Shown: in pieces, positions 27,460 through 38,400 of the stretch
Numbering within the stretch: the stretch's first letter is position 1
Layout of the letters: the number at the start of each line of letters is the position of its first letter
NCBI RefSeq assembly: GCF_030546805.1
Contig: NZ_JAUOPC010000007.1
Location: 62,001 to 126,000 of the forward strand
Length of the DNA: 64,000 bases
Direction: 5' to 3'
From: Cyclobacterium sp. 1_MG-2023
GTDB taxonomy: Bacteria > Bacteroidota > Bacteroidia > Cytophagales > Cyclobacteriaceae
Notes under the pieces: generated by a model
Seen by the model: the letters and a program-made list of their open reading frames with translations, nothing else
Told to the model about the DNA's origin: nothing
Database searches by the model: none
Program-made: the position numbers and the translations under genes

Positions 27460-28368
27460 CTAATCGGTAATCATTGCTTCTTTCAATTTTTTCACTTCAT
27501 CTTGTAATTTTCGAAGCTCTTGAATCTGCTCTTCCTGATAAATGATATAAAGGGTTAGCTCCTCTATTTTTTCTAATAATTTGGCGTTCATTTCACCTAA
27601 ATTGACCCCATCCTTTATCACTTCTGCAGTTTTTGGTATTCCTGGCAAATGTCCATTTTCCTTAATGAACGATTTTAGTTCCCCTAAGCTCCTTAAGTGA
27701 TAGCCCTCCTTAAAAACATAATCCGCCCATCCATCTAAGGAAATATTCACTTCTTCAGCCTGAACCTTTCCTTTAACTAAAACTCCGCCCATATTAAATT
27801 CCGCTTGCAAATTATTGCTAGAATAACCTCGAATGATCCAACTCAAATTTGCTCCTCCTTTACCGTATTGACGCATGTAAGCACCACTATTGTTTGAATT
27901 GATTTCGGTGTAACTCGACTCCCCTCCCAAAAATTTACCTGAACCATTTATGGTGAGATTATGGGAGATCTCTTTTGTCCCTACACCTACACCTTTATTT
28001 GAGATAGAAAAAATTGGAAGTGTCGACCCTCCAAAAAAGAAATCACTACCGCCCTGATCATACCAAATCTGATTATATGCCCTAGAACCACCACTCCACC
28101 TTCTATACCTTGTCTTAAGTCCAAAATCATTAACACCAATGGATACACCTCTTTTATCACTATCCTTTCCTTGTACAAACTGCACAAATTCGTCTCCCAT
28201 TATATATAGATCTCCACGCAACACTGTTCGTCCAACCACTTCTAATTTATCTTCCGGATTGAGGGTGCCTATACCTATATTTCCTTTTGATTGAATTTTA
28301 TTATCTGTGGATTGACCAATAACACTTTCACAGATCAATAAAAATGCAAAAACGATTGAATATCTCAT
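27460..28368 (-). CDS. Secreted tail-fibre/adhesin-like protein with coiled-coil C-terminus
   Basis: The 302-residue protein has a signal peptide (cleavage near VIGQS). It starts with the repeated-motif opening GNIGIGTLNPEDKLEV that marks a large Bacteroidetes group of secreted, tail-fibre-like proteins. The middle is glycine- and asparagine-rich beta structure. The C-terminal third carries the group's conserved blocks: WADYVFKEGYHLRSL, NGHLPGIPKTAEV and GEMNAKLLEKIEELTLY. It ends in a coiled coil (IQELRKLQDEVKKLKEAM). Similar C-termini trimerise phage fibres, so an oligomeric surface fibre is plausible but unproven. No phage genes surround it. Confidence 0.78.
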   Translation of the reverse strand: MRYSIVFAFLLICESVIGQSTDNKIQSKGNIGIGTLNPEDKLEVVGRTVLRGDLYIMGDEFVQFVQGKDSDKRGVSIGVNDFGLKTRYRRWSGGSRAYNQIWYDQGGSDFFFGGSTLPIFSISNKGVGVGTKEISHNLTINGSGKFLGGESSYTEINSNNSGAYMRQYGKGGANLSWIIRGYSSNNLQAEFNMGGVLVKGKVQAEEVNISLDGWADYVFKEGYHLRSLGELKSFIKENGHLPGIPKTAEVIKDGVNLGEMNAKLLEKIEELTLYIIYQEEQIQELRKLQDEVKKLKEAMITD

Positions 28369-28574
28369 CTTAAAATAAAATTAGAATGCTACAAAATATT
28401 TTATTATCAATAAAAGTATATTTAAAACAAACCATATTTAAACTATAAAATAACCCCATTAAAAAATTAATATATGATGAATATAAAAAATTAATTAAAA
28501 AAAAGCAAGCTTAAACCTCGAACAAACGGGAAGCCTTATGGGAAGCAAAATTATAACAGAGACCCTATAATCGA

Positions 28575-28856
28575 TCAAACAACTCCAACAACTACTTTCC
28601 ACTCCCTCAGCTCCCAGCTTTCCACAAGTCCATTTGTAACGTATGGATCCGCTTTTATAAAATCTCTAGCATCATTTTCTCCTTCAGATCGGAAAATCAA
28701 AACAGCTTTATCTGCAGGTCTTGAAAGTGCTCCCCCCATTAACAACACCCCTTTTTTATAAAACTCATCTGCTAGTGCCAAGTGATCTTCTCTAAACTCA
28801 CCCCTGTTTTCCATATAGCCTTCAGATAACAAATAAGTTAACATATAGTATTTCAT
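28575..28856 (-). CDS. YciI family protein
   Basis: The small 93-residue protein matches the YCII-related alpha/beta ferredoxin-like fold. It has MKYYMLTYLLSEGYMENR at the N-terminus, the conserved HLALADEFYKKG (a His-Asp pair is the supposed active site), and DPYVTNGLVESWELREW near the end. Family members are small cytosolic proteins of unclear function, often stress related. It stands alone, with AT-rich flanks on both sides. Confidence 0.86.
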   Translation of the reverse strand: MKYYMLTYLLSEGYMENRGEFREDHLALADEFYKKGVLLMGGALSRPADKAVLIFRSEGENDARDFIKADPYVTNGLVESWELREWKVVVGVV

Positions 28857-29190
28857 AGCTCTCTATTTTAATTATTTATTGAATACACATCATCAAAATA
28901 TACTTTCTCAACGAAAAATTTTATCTAATATTTATCTTCACATTTGTTGATATAATATCAGAGCAGTAATCGTACCTAACTATACATGCTAAGGATTTTT
29001 GGTTATTTAGGCCCCTTAGTGTTTTTTCTGAAAACAAATCAGCTAGTCATCCACAAAATGAACATTCTAGACATGGACCCGAAACGAAATAAATCCTTAA
29101 TTATCTATCTATCCCGATTTTTTTGTTAAATTAGAGTAAGCACAACCACATTTTCTACCATTTCATTACAATAACCAAACCCTTCAGGTA
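28857..29190. other. Non-coding region between divergent genes
   Basis: This 334-bp AT-rich region lies between the YciI gene and the membrane-protein/protease pair. I see no TAnnTTTG match with proper spacing, no RNA gene and no strong hairpin. Confidence 0.35.
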
Positions 29191-30060
29191 ATGGAAGAGC
29201 AGAACCCCTCCACAAGCAATTCTTCTGATAAACCATTAAAAGATTTGATCCCTGATGGACAAGGGAACCATAAGCCTGGAAAGTTTCAGGCTTTTGCTGC
29301 TATTTTCAATGGATTAGGGATTGGCGCATTTTTAGGTTTGCTTTTGGGATTATCTGTCTCCCCAGTAGTGAGCGGCGTAATAGGAACCATTTCTTCTTTA
29401 TTGGCTATTTTGGTGGGATTAAATGAAAAATTCTTGGATCCGATCAAAAGTCTGAGAATAGGTTCTTTTGGCTTATTTTCAGTTGTTGGAATTCTATTAG
29501 GGCTTTATATCCGAGCAAACAATCCATTTGCCCCTAGCTTAGCTGATAAAATGACTGCTTATACTGAAATTGGCTATACCGAGGAAGAGGCGAGGCAATT
29601 TGTAACAGGTTTCATCCAGGCAGACTCCACCATCGCCAAAAGAGAGGCCAATGTTCTCTACACCACTGAGTTTAAAATTGAAGCTTGTGATTTTTTGGTG
29701 TATGCCAATTCCGAAACCCCTCCGGAAGAAATCCACAATACTTTTCTCTCAGCCGGCGGAATATGGGAAGAATTGGCGATCAATTTTAAAAATGACCTAG
29801 CTGAACCGCTGAGTATCGAAACATTATTGATATTGAGAGACAGTTTCTGTGGAGATAACCTAAATGCTACTTCCAGCATAATAGTGGGCCAGGAAATCAC
29901 ACAACTCAATCAAAAAAGCAGTCTAAAAGAAATGATCCTTGCTTTTGAAAAATCCAAAGCCCCTTGGCCAGAGGTGATAAATGGATTAAAAAATCAATTT
30001 ACACCAGATGAAGTGGAAATGATTCTTCATTCGCTGATTAAAATTTTCAACCATGAATAA
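29191..30060 (+). CDS. Unrecognised three-segment membrane protein
   Basis: I do not recognise this 289-residue protein. It has a polar N-terminus (about 1-30), three hydrophobic segments (about 32-52, 54-76 and 90-108; the glycine-rich GIGAFLGLLLGLSVSP lies in the first), then a soluble C-terminal half of about 175 residues. That half has two cysteines (IEACDFL and DSFCGDN) and predicted helices. With the N-terminus inside, three segments would put the C-terminal part in the periplasm, where the cysteines could form a disulfide. Its last 8 bases overlap the start of a secreted protease-like gene, so the two are translationally coupled and probably act together, perhaps as a membrane partner or regulator. 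Confidence 0.72.
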   Translation: MEEQNPSTSNSSDKPLKDLIPDGQGNHKPGKFQAFAAIFNGLGIGAFLGLLLGLSVSPVVSGVIGTISSLLAILVGLNEKFLDPIKSLRIGSFGLFSVVGILLGLYIRANNPFAPSLADKMTAYTEIGYTEEEARQFVTGFIQADSTIAKREANVLYTTEFKIEACDFLVYANSETPPEEIHNTFLSAGGIWEELAINFKNDLAEPLSIETLLILRDSFCGDNLNATSSIIVGQEITQLNQKSSLKEMILAFEKSKAPWPEVINGLKNQFTPDEVEMILHSLIKIFNHE

Positions 30061-31609
30061 GATAATTTGGTGCCTCGTCCTGTCATTGTTACTCTCCTAT
30101 AAAATTTCTGCCAGACAATTTGATCCGGATAAAGTGAAAAATGCCTTGGTTAAAGTGATCGTCCCGGTAAAAAACAATACTTCCAATGCCTTAACAGGTT
30201 TTGTATGGAAAACACCGAATCAAGTGGTTACCTCCCTTCATGGCATGAGCCGAAACGGTGAAATAAGAATATTGTATCAAGGGCAAGCTTGGCGAAAGGC
30301 AAGGATAAAAAAAGTGCTTCAAAAAGCCGATTTGGTTCTTTTGGAATTGATTGAAGGACAAGCCCCTCCCCCTTCAACAGTGGTCCCCATTAGCCAATTT
30401 AATACTTCAAAGGTGAAATTTGGAACTGATGTGTTTGCGATTGGGTACAATGGGGGCGCGACTGGAAGTTCTTCTAGACAAATGAAAAAAGGATTTGTAA
30501 ACCCTGAAACGCTCAGCCATCTGATACCTAAAAAGGACAAAGAAGCTTTGGCTAAAATCGGATTCCCGGCCCTTGACCTCAATATCCTTTACCTTGAGGG
30601 AAGCCTCTTACCCGGATTTTCTGGGGCACCGGTATTTGACCAGCAGAGCAAGCTCATTGGTATAGGAGATGGCGGACTTGAAAAAGGCGCCAGCAATGTA
30701 AGCTGGATTATTCCCGCAGGATATCTAACCGAACTGGAAAACTCATCAACTAATTCCCTTCCCAGTGGTTTTGAAAACTTAAGCCAACTTTTTTCCGCTG
30801 CAGCCATTATTGAGTCCCCAAGTACTAACCCAACATCATTTGATTCGAATAAAATGATTTTGTCCGGATCAAGTTCCGCAAGGACAAATATCGCCCCTAT
30901 CAAAGCCATTGGTTTTGAATTTCACCCTACAAAGAACAGATCCCTAACCGATATGATTGAGTCCTCTGATGACCCTGAAAACCTACTCATGCTTTCAGAT
31001 GAATTTGAGCTTGATATGAATATTCAATTGGATTACGACGCCATGCGTTTTGATATTTATGAAGACATCAATACCGGAGTAGTCATTGCTGTACCCGAAG
31101 GGATCTCACTTATGTACAACCCTTCCGAAGAAGCATTTCAAGCCATTAATCCGGATAATAATGACATGCAGCTTTACTTTTATGGTGTGCAAAATGATTT
31201 TTCACAGACCAACTTTGAAGACCTTTTGGTAGCTGTTGGTGAAATAATCAATCAAAACTTTGCCATGCGCTTTGGTGTTAGTGGTTTCACCATTGATACT
31301 GAATACTCTCTTTGGAATGAATTTGATGGAGGAAGGAAAATAGCGTGGATATTATCCTTAGGTAACGAATACCTTATGGGGCAGGATGGACTTCAATACG
31401 GACTTTATGTATACATGACCCTACTGATGACGGAAGAAAAGACTTTTATGTCAATTGCCACCATACCTATTCCGGCAGAGGTAGTTGCATTTGCGATATC
31501 ATCCGGTATGGACTGCAATAATCCGGGGATGTTTGCTGAATACTGTGATTACTTCAATAAGGTATTTAAAACCTTTTCGGCAGCTCATTTGCTAAATTTC
31601 GCATATTAA
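30053..31609 (+). CDS. Secreted trypsin-like serine protease with unrecognised C-terminal domain
   Basis: The 518-residue protein has a signal peptide (MNKIIWCLVLSLLLSYKISA). A trypsin-fold domain spans about residues 30-225. The catalytic triad is recognisable: H in TSLHGMS, D in KADLVLLEL and S in LLPGFSGAPVFD, the last replacing the common GNSGGP. The remaining 290 residues are a separate region rich in Asn, Asp and Phe with no motif I recognise. It overlaps the upstream membrane protein gene by 8 bp. The HtrA-type PDZ domain is absent, so it is not a standard DegP. Substrate unknown. Confidence 0.8.
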   Translation: MNKIIWCLVLSLLLSYKISARQFDPDKVKNALVKVIVPVKNNTSNALTGFVWKTPNQVVTSLHGMSRNGEIRILYQGQAWRKARIKKVLQKADLVLLELIEGQAPPPSTVVPISQFNTSKVKFGTDVFAIGYNGGATGSSSRQMKKGFVNPETLSHLIPKKDKEALAKIGFPALDLNILYLEGSLLPGFSGAPVFDQQSKLIGIGDGGLEKGASNVSWIIPAGYLTELENSSTNSLPSGFENLSQLFSAAAIIESPSTNPTSFDSNKMILSGSSSARTNIAPIKAIGFEFHPTKNRSLTDMIESSDDPENLLMLSDEFELDMNIQLDYDAMRFDIYEDINTGVVIAVPEGISLMYNPSEEAFQAINPDNNDMQLYFYGVQNDFSQTNFEDLLVAVGEIINQNFAMRFGVSGFTIDTEYSLWNEFDGGRKIAWILSLGNEYLMGQDGLQYGLYVYMTLLMTEEKTFMSIATIPIPAEVVAFAISSGMDCNNPGMFAEYCDYFNKVFKTFSAAHLLNFAY

Positions 31610-31642
31610 ACTAATAATCCATCCACTATGCACTTCACCTTG

Positions 31643-32992
31643 CTAATCCCTTACAGGCTTAGGAAATACAGCAAGACTTTCTTGACCATTTTCCCCTACG
31701 GCTTGAACAGCAAAGAAATAATTGTCTTTTGAGTAAAGCAAATCAATGGATTTTTCTTTGATAAAGAATTTCTTTTCCCACATTGAGGAACTGGTTTCCC
31801 GAAGTAAAACATAGTAACCTGCAACCTGCCCATTTTTTGGTTCTTCCCAAACCAATTGAGTGCTGTTTGTGAGCTCGCTAATGCGTATCCCCACATTTTG
31901 AGGTACAGATGGCGCTCCTGCCAGGTTGGCCAAAACCGCTAGGTTGGCAGCCGTATTTTTTCGCAAGTATTCAAAATCAATATGCTCCACTTTGTCCCCA
32001 TAGGCTATGCCATCAGCTACCCTTAGGTCCTGATGCTGCTGGGTATAATTTTCATTCATCTCGCAAAGCCGTACTGCGGTAAACCCTTCTCTGGAAAATG
32101 GAGTATGGTCTCCTCCTCTTAAAAAACGATCATTTCTATAAATCAATTTTATTTCCAAATGAGCAACATAGCGTTCTGCCACCTCTTTGATATACCTGGC
32201 AAGTTGCCTTGACTTACTGTCATTCTCTGCATTGGTCCGCTGTCTAAAGGCAGCCATATCCTCCGTTTCATAAAGGGGCACTCCTTCACTAAAGACCCTT
32301 AACTTTAAATTGTCCCTAATTCCAGTACCGCTTGATTGGCTATTTCCAATCATGTCATTGTTGATCATTGCTACTAAATTCCAATGTTCCTCTTTGGCTT
32401 TTTTGGCCAAATGACTAGCACCTATCAAACCTTGTTCTTCTCCGGATACAGCCACAAAAACTATGGTGGCAGGAAAACTCCGCGCTGACATAATCCTTAC
32501 CATCTCTATTAAAGCCACCACGCCGGATCCATCATCATTAGCACCGGGTGCATCACTCTCTTGATTCATGATATCTGAAACCCTGCTGTCAATATGCCCA
32601 CTCACTACAAAAACCCTGTCATCATTCGGGTTGCTTCCTTTTAGCGTTGCCATTACATTCCCCATCTTCACTTCCCTGTTTACCCGCTTTCCATCGGTAT
32701 AAACAGGGAAATAATCGATGCTTGAGCTAAGCCTGCCTCTGGATTGACTTTCAAATGACTTGAACTTTGCCAAAACGTATTTTCTGGCTGCTTCAATCCC
32801 TCTATTCTCAGTCTCTTCACTTAAGGAGTGACGGGTACCATATGCAACCAATCCTTCCAAATAATAAGCTAAACTATCAGAAGAAACCTGCGCTGTCATT
32901 TCTTGAATTTCAGGGTTTCGTATGATAGTAGTCACTTGAGAAAAACCGGACATGGCCCAGAAGAAAAGAAATCCAAAAAAAACAACCTTCAT
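31643..32992 (-). CDS. Secreted M28-family zinc aminopeptidase
   Basis: I start the gene at the ATG at 32992 (449 residues), which opens a clean signal peptide (MKVVFFGFLFFWAMSGFSQ). The longer frame adds 18 charged residues before it. The two-zinc site of M28 peptidases is complete: H133 (VVSGHIDSR), D153 (GANDDGSG), catalytic E185 with E186 (SGEEQG), D213 (NNDMIG) and H295 (GGDHTPF). After about residue 360 there is a fibronectin-III-like module (SVPQNVGIRI to YYVLLRET). It removes N-terminal amino acids from peptides outside the inner membrane. It converges with the protease gene upstream. Confidence 0.93.
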   Translation of the reverse strand: MKVVFFGFLFFWAMSGFSQVTTIIRNPEIQEMTAQVSSDSLAYYLEGLVAYGTRHSLSEETENRGIEAARKYVLAKFKSFESQSRGRLSSSIDYFPVYTDGKRVNREVKMGNVMATLKGSNPNDDRVFVVSGHIDSRVSDIMNQESDAPGANDDGSGVVALIEMVRIMSARSFPATIVFVAVSGEEQGLIGASHLAKKAKEEHWNLVAMINNDMIGNSQSSGTGIRDNLKLRVFSEGVPLYETEDMAAFRQRTNAENDSKSRQLARYIKEVAERYVAHLEIKLIYRNDRFLRGGDHTPFSREGFTAVRLCEMNENYTQQHQDLRVADGIAYGDKVEHIDFEYLRKNTAANLAVLANLAGAPSVPQNVGIRISELTNSTQLVWEEPKNGQVAGYYVLLRETSSSMWEKKFFIKEKSIDLLYSKDNYFFAVQAVGENGQESLAVFPKPVRD

Positions 32993-33112
32993 TTGTATAA
33001 ATTTAAATGGATCAGGCCAGTACACCCGATACAGAATTAATTTCACTAAGACTCAAAATGAACCTTCTCTGTGAGAAGTCTCACTAGGGAATTGGCTCAA
33101 AGGAATAGATTT

Positions 33113-34000
33113 TCAACTCAATTTTTCCTTAAAAAAATCAATGGTTCTTCCCCAAGCAAGTTTTGCTGCAGCCTCATCATATCGTGGGGTAGAATGGTTG
33201 TGAAAACCATGGTTCACCTCTGGATACATATAAGCAGTATACGTTTTATTATTCGCCTTTAATGCTTCCTCATAATCCGGCCATCCTGCATTTACTCTTT
33301 TATCCAATTCCGCAAAATGTAACATTAAAGGAGCTTGAATTTTTGCAGTTTCTTCAGCTGAGGGTTGGCCTCCATAAAATGGCACAGCGGCAGAAAGGTC
33401 AGGTACTCTCACTGCCATCATATTGGAAACCCATCCTCCAAAGCAAAATCCTACTACCCCTACTTTACCTGTGCAATGTTCATGGGCTTTCAAGGTTTCA
33501 AACCCCGCAATAAAATCCTGTAACATTTCTTCTCTGTCCCTTTTCCCCTGCATTGTTCTACCCTCGTCGTCCGTACCGGGGTATCCTCCCATAGGTGACA
33601 AGGCATCGGGAGCCAATGCAATAAAACCATCCAAGGCAGCCTGTCGGGCTGTATCCTCGACATAGGGATTGAGCCCTCTGTTTTCGTGCACCACCACTAT
33701 CCCCGGCAATTTACCTTTTGCTTCTTTTGGACGTACCAAAAGGGCTTTCATTTTTCCTGCACCTTTTGGTGAATCGTAGGTAATCGTTTCTTCCACTAGT
33801 CGAGGATCCACAGCAGAAAACCGACTTGTTTTGGCATAATTTGGCGTCAAAAAACCCATGATGGCAGACACTGTTAGGCCCCCAACCGCAAATTTGGATA
33901 GCTTATTTACAAAATCTCTTCGCTCGATCCTACTGTGTGCATAATCGTCATATAGGTCAAAAACTTCTTGGTCAAGGTCTTCCTTTTTTAAGTCTTTCAT
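33113..34000 (-). CDS. Dienelactone hydrolase family protein, Tat-exported
   Basis: The 295-residue alpha/beta hydrolase shows the dienelactone hydrolase triad: nucleophile C186 in GFCFGGW, D233 in ELDKRVN and H264 in VNHGFHN. Before the domain is a polar stretch with twin arginines (R27-R28, ERRDFVNK) and a hydrophobic run ([13 protein letters not shown]), so it is likely exported by Tat. Members hydrolyse lactones or esters, and an export signal suggests extracytoplasmic substrates. It is on the same strand as the M28 gene, 120 bp upstream of it. Confidence 0.9.
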   Translation of the reverse strand: MKDLKKEDLDQEVFDLYDDYAHSRIERRDFVNKLSKFAVGGLTVSAIMGFLTPNYAKTSRFSAVDPRLVEETITYDSPKGAGKMKALLVRPKEAKGKLPGIVVVHENRGLNPYVEDTARQAALDGFIALAPDALSPMGGYPGTDDEGRTMQGKRDREEMLQDFIAGFETLKAHEHCTGKVGVVGFCFGGWVSNMMAVRVPDLSAAVPFYGGQPSAEETAKIQAPLMLHFAELDKRVNAGWPDYEEALKANNKTYTAYMYPEVNHGFHNHSTPRYDEAAAKLAWGRTIDFFKEKLS

Positions 34001-34406
34001 GGCTTGGTTTTTATAGGTTTAAAATGGAATATCATCAAAAGTTGTCTAGTATTAAGATACTATAGGTGACCTTAATTGATGCTGCTTACCTACGAGGCCC
34101 TAGAGACCAACTCCTGATAATGTTATTCAATATAAAAAATATAATAGATATCTGTCTCTTTTCCACGCATTTCATTTCTTTACCCACGCGAAAGTGTCTA
34201 TTTAACCTAATGGCCCCATTGAGATTGTCGTATAGGCCTAAAAATAAAACATAAAAAATTCTATCACTTAATTTTCATTTAACTGATGCAATGAAAATGA
34301 AGCCTTTCAATATTACTAGCTGACATTTAATGGGTATTATAAAGCCTTATGCGTTCAATTTCAAATTCCGCCTACTGACAGGCTTAAAAGCCCTCAAAAA
34401 AACGGA
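34001..34406. other. Non-coding AT-rich region
   Basis: A 406-bp stretch between the dienelactone hydrolase start and the CDF transporter end. It contains one 62-codon plus-strand open frame (34066-34254) with no recognisable features. No RNA gene or terminator is clear. Confidence 0.4.
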
Positions 34407-35297
34407 CTAACTATCCTCTGAAACCAAAGTACAATTCTCAGTATCCAATTCAGTCTCAATAGTAAAATGTTTAAAATGGTATTTTTTCAAAAGGGTCTTA
34501 GCTTCATTTTTCACATTCAATATATGATCAAACGAGTCAATTCTCTCCAGTTTCAAATGAGTAGAGAAAACATGATGTTCGCCCTCTAAAGACCAAATAT
34601 GGGTGTGATGTAAGGATTGTACATGATCTATTGAAAGTAATTCTTTTTCAATTTTCACCAAATCAATTTCTTTGGGAACCCCTTGGAGAAACACATACAA
34701 AGTCTCCTTCAATCTCCCCATCACTCCCCATAGAATATATGCCGTTATAAAAAGAGAAAGAGCAGGATCTAAATAGGGTATATCCTTGAAGTACAAAACA
34801 ATCGCTACAATCATAACTGCTACCCACCCTAAAACATCTTCAAGTAAATGCCAAGAAACCACTTTCTCATTTAGGGTTTTTCCTCCACTCATTTTCCATG
34901 CAGCATAACCATTGACAAGTATACCTAATATGGCAAAATAAAACATTCCTGCAGCATCTGATTGCTCCGGGTTTAGCAAGCGACCGACAGCCTCACTTAT
35001 CACATACACAGAGCCACCAATCAACACGAGACTATTGATAAGCGCGCCTAATAGAGAAAATCTAGAGTAGCCAAATGAAAATTTTGCGTCTGATTTTTGT
35101 TCAGACTTTTTATCCAAATACCAAGCAGACCCTAAGGCAAGGCTATCTCCCAAGTCATGTACTGCATCTGAAATGATTGCAATACTATTTACATACAAGC
35201 CACCTACAATTTCCAAAAGGGTAAATCCCAAATTTAAAAAAAATGCGATTTTCAGATTTTTCCCTGATTGATGGTGGTGATGATGGTGCGCTCCCAT
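34407..35297 (-). CDS. Cation diffusion facilitator (CzcD/ZnT-like) metal transporter
   Basis: The 296-residue protein is a six-segment CDF antiporter that expels Zn2+ or similar cations from the cytosol. The transport site is visible as D44 and D48 in SDAVHDLGD and as H150 and D154 in HLLED. The C-terminal ferredoxin-like cytosolic domain (HVQSLHHTHIWSLEGEHHVF) is histidine-rich as expected. The N-terminus starts with six consecutive histidines (residues 4-9), a natural metal-binding tail. No MerR or ArsR regulator is adjacent. Confidence 0.93.
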   Translation of the reverse strand: MGAHHHHHHQSGKNLKIAFFLNLGFTLLEIVGGLYVNSIAIISDAVHDLGDSLALGSAWYLDKKSEQKSDAKFSFGYSRFSLLGALINSLVLIGGSVYVISEAVGRLLNPEQSDAAGMFYFAILGILVNGYAAWKMSGGKTLNEKVVSWHLLEDVLGWVAVMIVAIVLYFKDIPYLDPALSLFITAYILWGVMGRLKETLYVFLQGVPKEIDLVKIEKELLSIDHVQSLHHTHIWSLEGEHHVFSTHLKLERIDSFDHILNVKNEAKTLLKKYHFKHFTIETELDTENCTLVSEDS

Positions 35298-35455
35298 ATT
35301 ATAGTTTCAGCCAGTCTAAAACAATGATGCAATTACTGTTAAATCCGAAATATGCTATAGGCCTTCTATTACATACTCCGGATTAAAATCTCGAAAAGGC
35401 ATACTTTGAAAGCAATCTGCCTATTTTTACAAAACCATGATTTACAAGATACTTA

Positions 35456-38400
35456 TTAAAATGAATTGACCTGTAGCAAAATTTCATTTTTTCCCGGGGA
35501 AAGCCTTATAGAGCCAAAACTTGTATTTACCTTTTCCCCATTGAGGGAAATGGCATCACCTGTATTGTACTCCAGTAGCAATTCCGCTGAAACATTAGGT
35601 GGCAATTCAAAAATATAGCGTTGCAACCGATTGTTAACTTTTTTGTAGGAAGCATTCACCTTTCCAGTTAGAAATGGAACGGTTATTTCTGTCGCTGTCA
35701 AACTACCCAACTGGGGCTTGATTTCCAACAAGCCCGCTCCGGGTGTTTTAGGTACAATTCCCCACATTTTGCGGGCAATAATATTGCCGGGAACAGCTCC
35801 CCAGGCATGGTTCCAATCTGCATTAGGCTTGTACTTCATGTCCCATGCTTCCAAGGTGACCGTAGACCCTATGGCAATCATGTTCCACCAACTACGGTCA
35901 TGTGTAGCAGTCATCAGCTCCAATGCATAATCTGCTTCTCCTGCGTTATATAAGCCATCCATCAGGTATTGAGAGCCATAAACACTACAAGCCATCCCTC
36001 TGGATTTAATAAAATCGACGACTGAAGCTACCTTTTCTTCCGGCACCATATTAAAAGCCAAAGGCATCATATTGGCATGAAGAGAGGAATGCCCCGCACC
36101 TTCACCATCAAGATAAACACCTTTTTCAGGATCCATCAACTTTTCATTAACCGCCTTTTTCACTTTAACTGCCATCAATTCATATTCTCTGGCCTCATCA
36201 TTCCTATTCAAAAGGCGTGCAAATTCACCCATAATCTCCAAATTACGGAAGTATAAGGCATTGATCACCGTATTAATAGGGGTAAACACAAAACCATCCC
36301 GCTCTCCTTCCGGAGTGGCCAGTTTCCAACCGGTATCTTTTTGAGCCGGTGGCCAATCAACAATATCCTTCAATTTGACTTTGGGGTCTTTGAACCCCAA
36401 TTTTTTCATGAACTCGGGACTGCCCTTTTCAGAGCTTATCAACCCATCCTCACGGGCCAATTCCATCAGCGTTTTGTGCTTTAGTTCATCATAATATTTT
36501 TCTACAAGTTCTAGATTCCCGGTATACATATAGTCCTCATAAAACATCAAGGCCACATGCAGCTGCCATTCAGTGGGCCAAGTAGGGTTTTCCATAAAAT
36601 ACTCGATGGTCTTTCTCGCAATCGGGTATTCCCAATCAACCGCATAGTGGCTCAGTTGGTTAATGTAGGCATCGGCCTCATAGGGGATCCTTTCTCTATC
36701 ACCATCTACATAAATTCCCGCAAAGGAAGTAGCTTTCATTGAATATTTGCAGAGATCCCATACTTGATTTAAAATGGTATCTGAACTTGAAAATCTACTT
36801 TGACCCTCATCAAAGAAACTGAAATAAGCTTGCTGAGTAAGTTTCTCAGGTTTGTTTTCTGCCTCGATTTCTGCGTACCTGAAAGGTAGCAGCACGGGGA
36901 AACTATCCGGAAGTGCTACAGCAGCAGAACCTGTATTTCGCTTATCTTTTGGCAAATCCAATGTGTATTTTAATTTACCCGGACTAACCTCAACGGCTAC
37001 TTCCTCAAATCGAATATTACCTTGGGGATCAGAATTAAGCCTTCCCTCTTTTAATTGCTCACCTATCCTTACTGTGATTGTTTCATTCTTTGAAGTTTTA
37101 TATTCAAAGGACATATTGGCAAAGGCTGCTTTACCAAAATCTACAAGCCAGGTTTGCTTTTCTACTTCCTCAATAGAAGAAGGGGAGATTTCTTCTACTT
37201 CAAAAATATTACCTGTAGTGATATAATGCTCTGCTGTGCCAATAGTAAAGCTTTGACTTTCTGAATATCGACCGGTTCTGTTGTCTTCATCCCAAATCCT
37301 GACCTTCCAGTAATAGGTTTTACCTTCATTTAACTCAGGGCCCATGTATTGAATATTGCTCACATTGCCATCCACCACTTTTCCGCTATTCCATACATCT
37401 CCAATATTCTTTTTGCTCTTTTCAGCAGTGCTACTAACCAATAATTGATAGGCAGATTGAAAATTGATTCCTTCCGGGACTTGCCAACCAAATTCAGGAC
37501 TTTTATCAATAATTTTCTTTTCAGAAGATCGCCTTATCATCTCTACATGGCGATTAACGGGTGCTGCGGTGCTGTTATTTGATAATCCGGTAGCCATGGC
37601 ATCCAATTTTTTGTCAAATGCAGCAACCTTGGAAGCATATTTGGGATCCTTTGCTAAATTATTAATCTCCATTGGATCCTTAGTCAAGTCATACAACTCC
37701 GCAATCGACTGGTCATTGATATAGCGAAAATACTTCCATCCTTTAGTTCTCAATCCTTCACTAGGAGGGATATTCTCAAAATCCCATAAGTGTTCTACAA
37801 GCACCGTATCTCTATTTAATGGCGCCCCTTTGATTACAGGAAGTAAACTTTTCCCTTGGTAATCAGAAGGAATTTCTACACCTGCCAAATCCAAAATGGT
37901 AGAGGGAACATCTACATTAGCTGCCATCTCTTCAGAATCAACTGGTTTCTTTTGCCTAGGGTCCATTACAATTAAGGGAACCCTAATGGAATTGTCATAC
38001 AACAACCATTTACCTGCCATTTGTCTTTCTCCCAAGAAATAGCCATTGTCTCCCATCAGGATAATAACTGTATTTTTATCCATCCCCTTGGCTTTCAGCT
38101 GCTGCCTGATCTTTGCGATTTCCAAGTCAATCCCGGAAATCATCCGGTAATAGCCTTTTACACTGTGCTGGTATTTTTCAGGTGTATCGTACCTCCAGGT
38201 CCATCGAAGTCGGTTAAATCCACTTTTTACAATTTCCGGTTGTGCTTCAAAATACTTATCGTCAGAAATTTTGGCTTCAGGAATAGTCACTCCTTCCAAC
38301 AAGGGAGCAGTTTCATCCTGCCAAAAATATTGTTTCTCTGCGTTATCATGTGCATGTGGTGCACTGAAAGAAAGTGAGAGGCAAAAGGGTTGATCAGCAT

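Noticed and set aside
34066-34254. 62-codon open frame between two minus-strand genes
   Set aside because: TTG start, no domain or signal, and no regulatory or coupling feature.
35271-35297. Six-histidine run as a cloning artefact
   Set aside because: It sits in a natural chromosomal frame with normal flanking sequence and a plausible metal-binding role.
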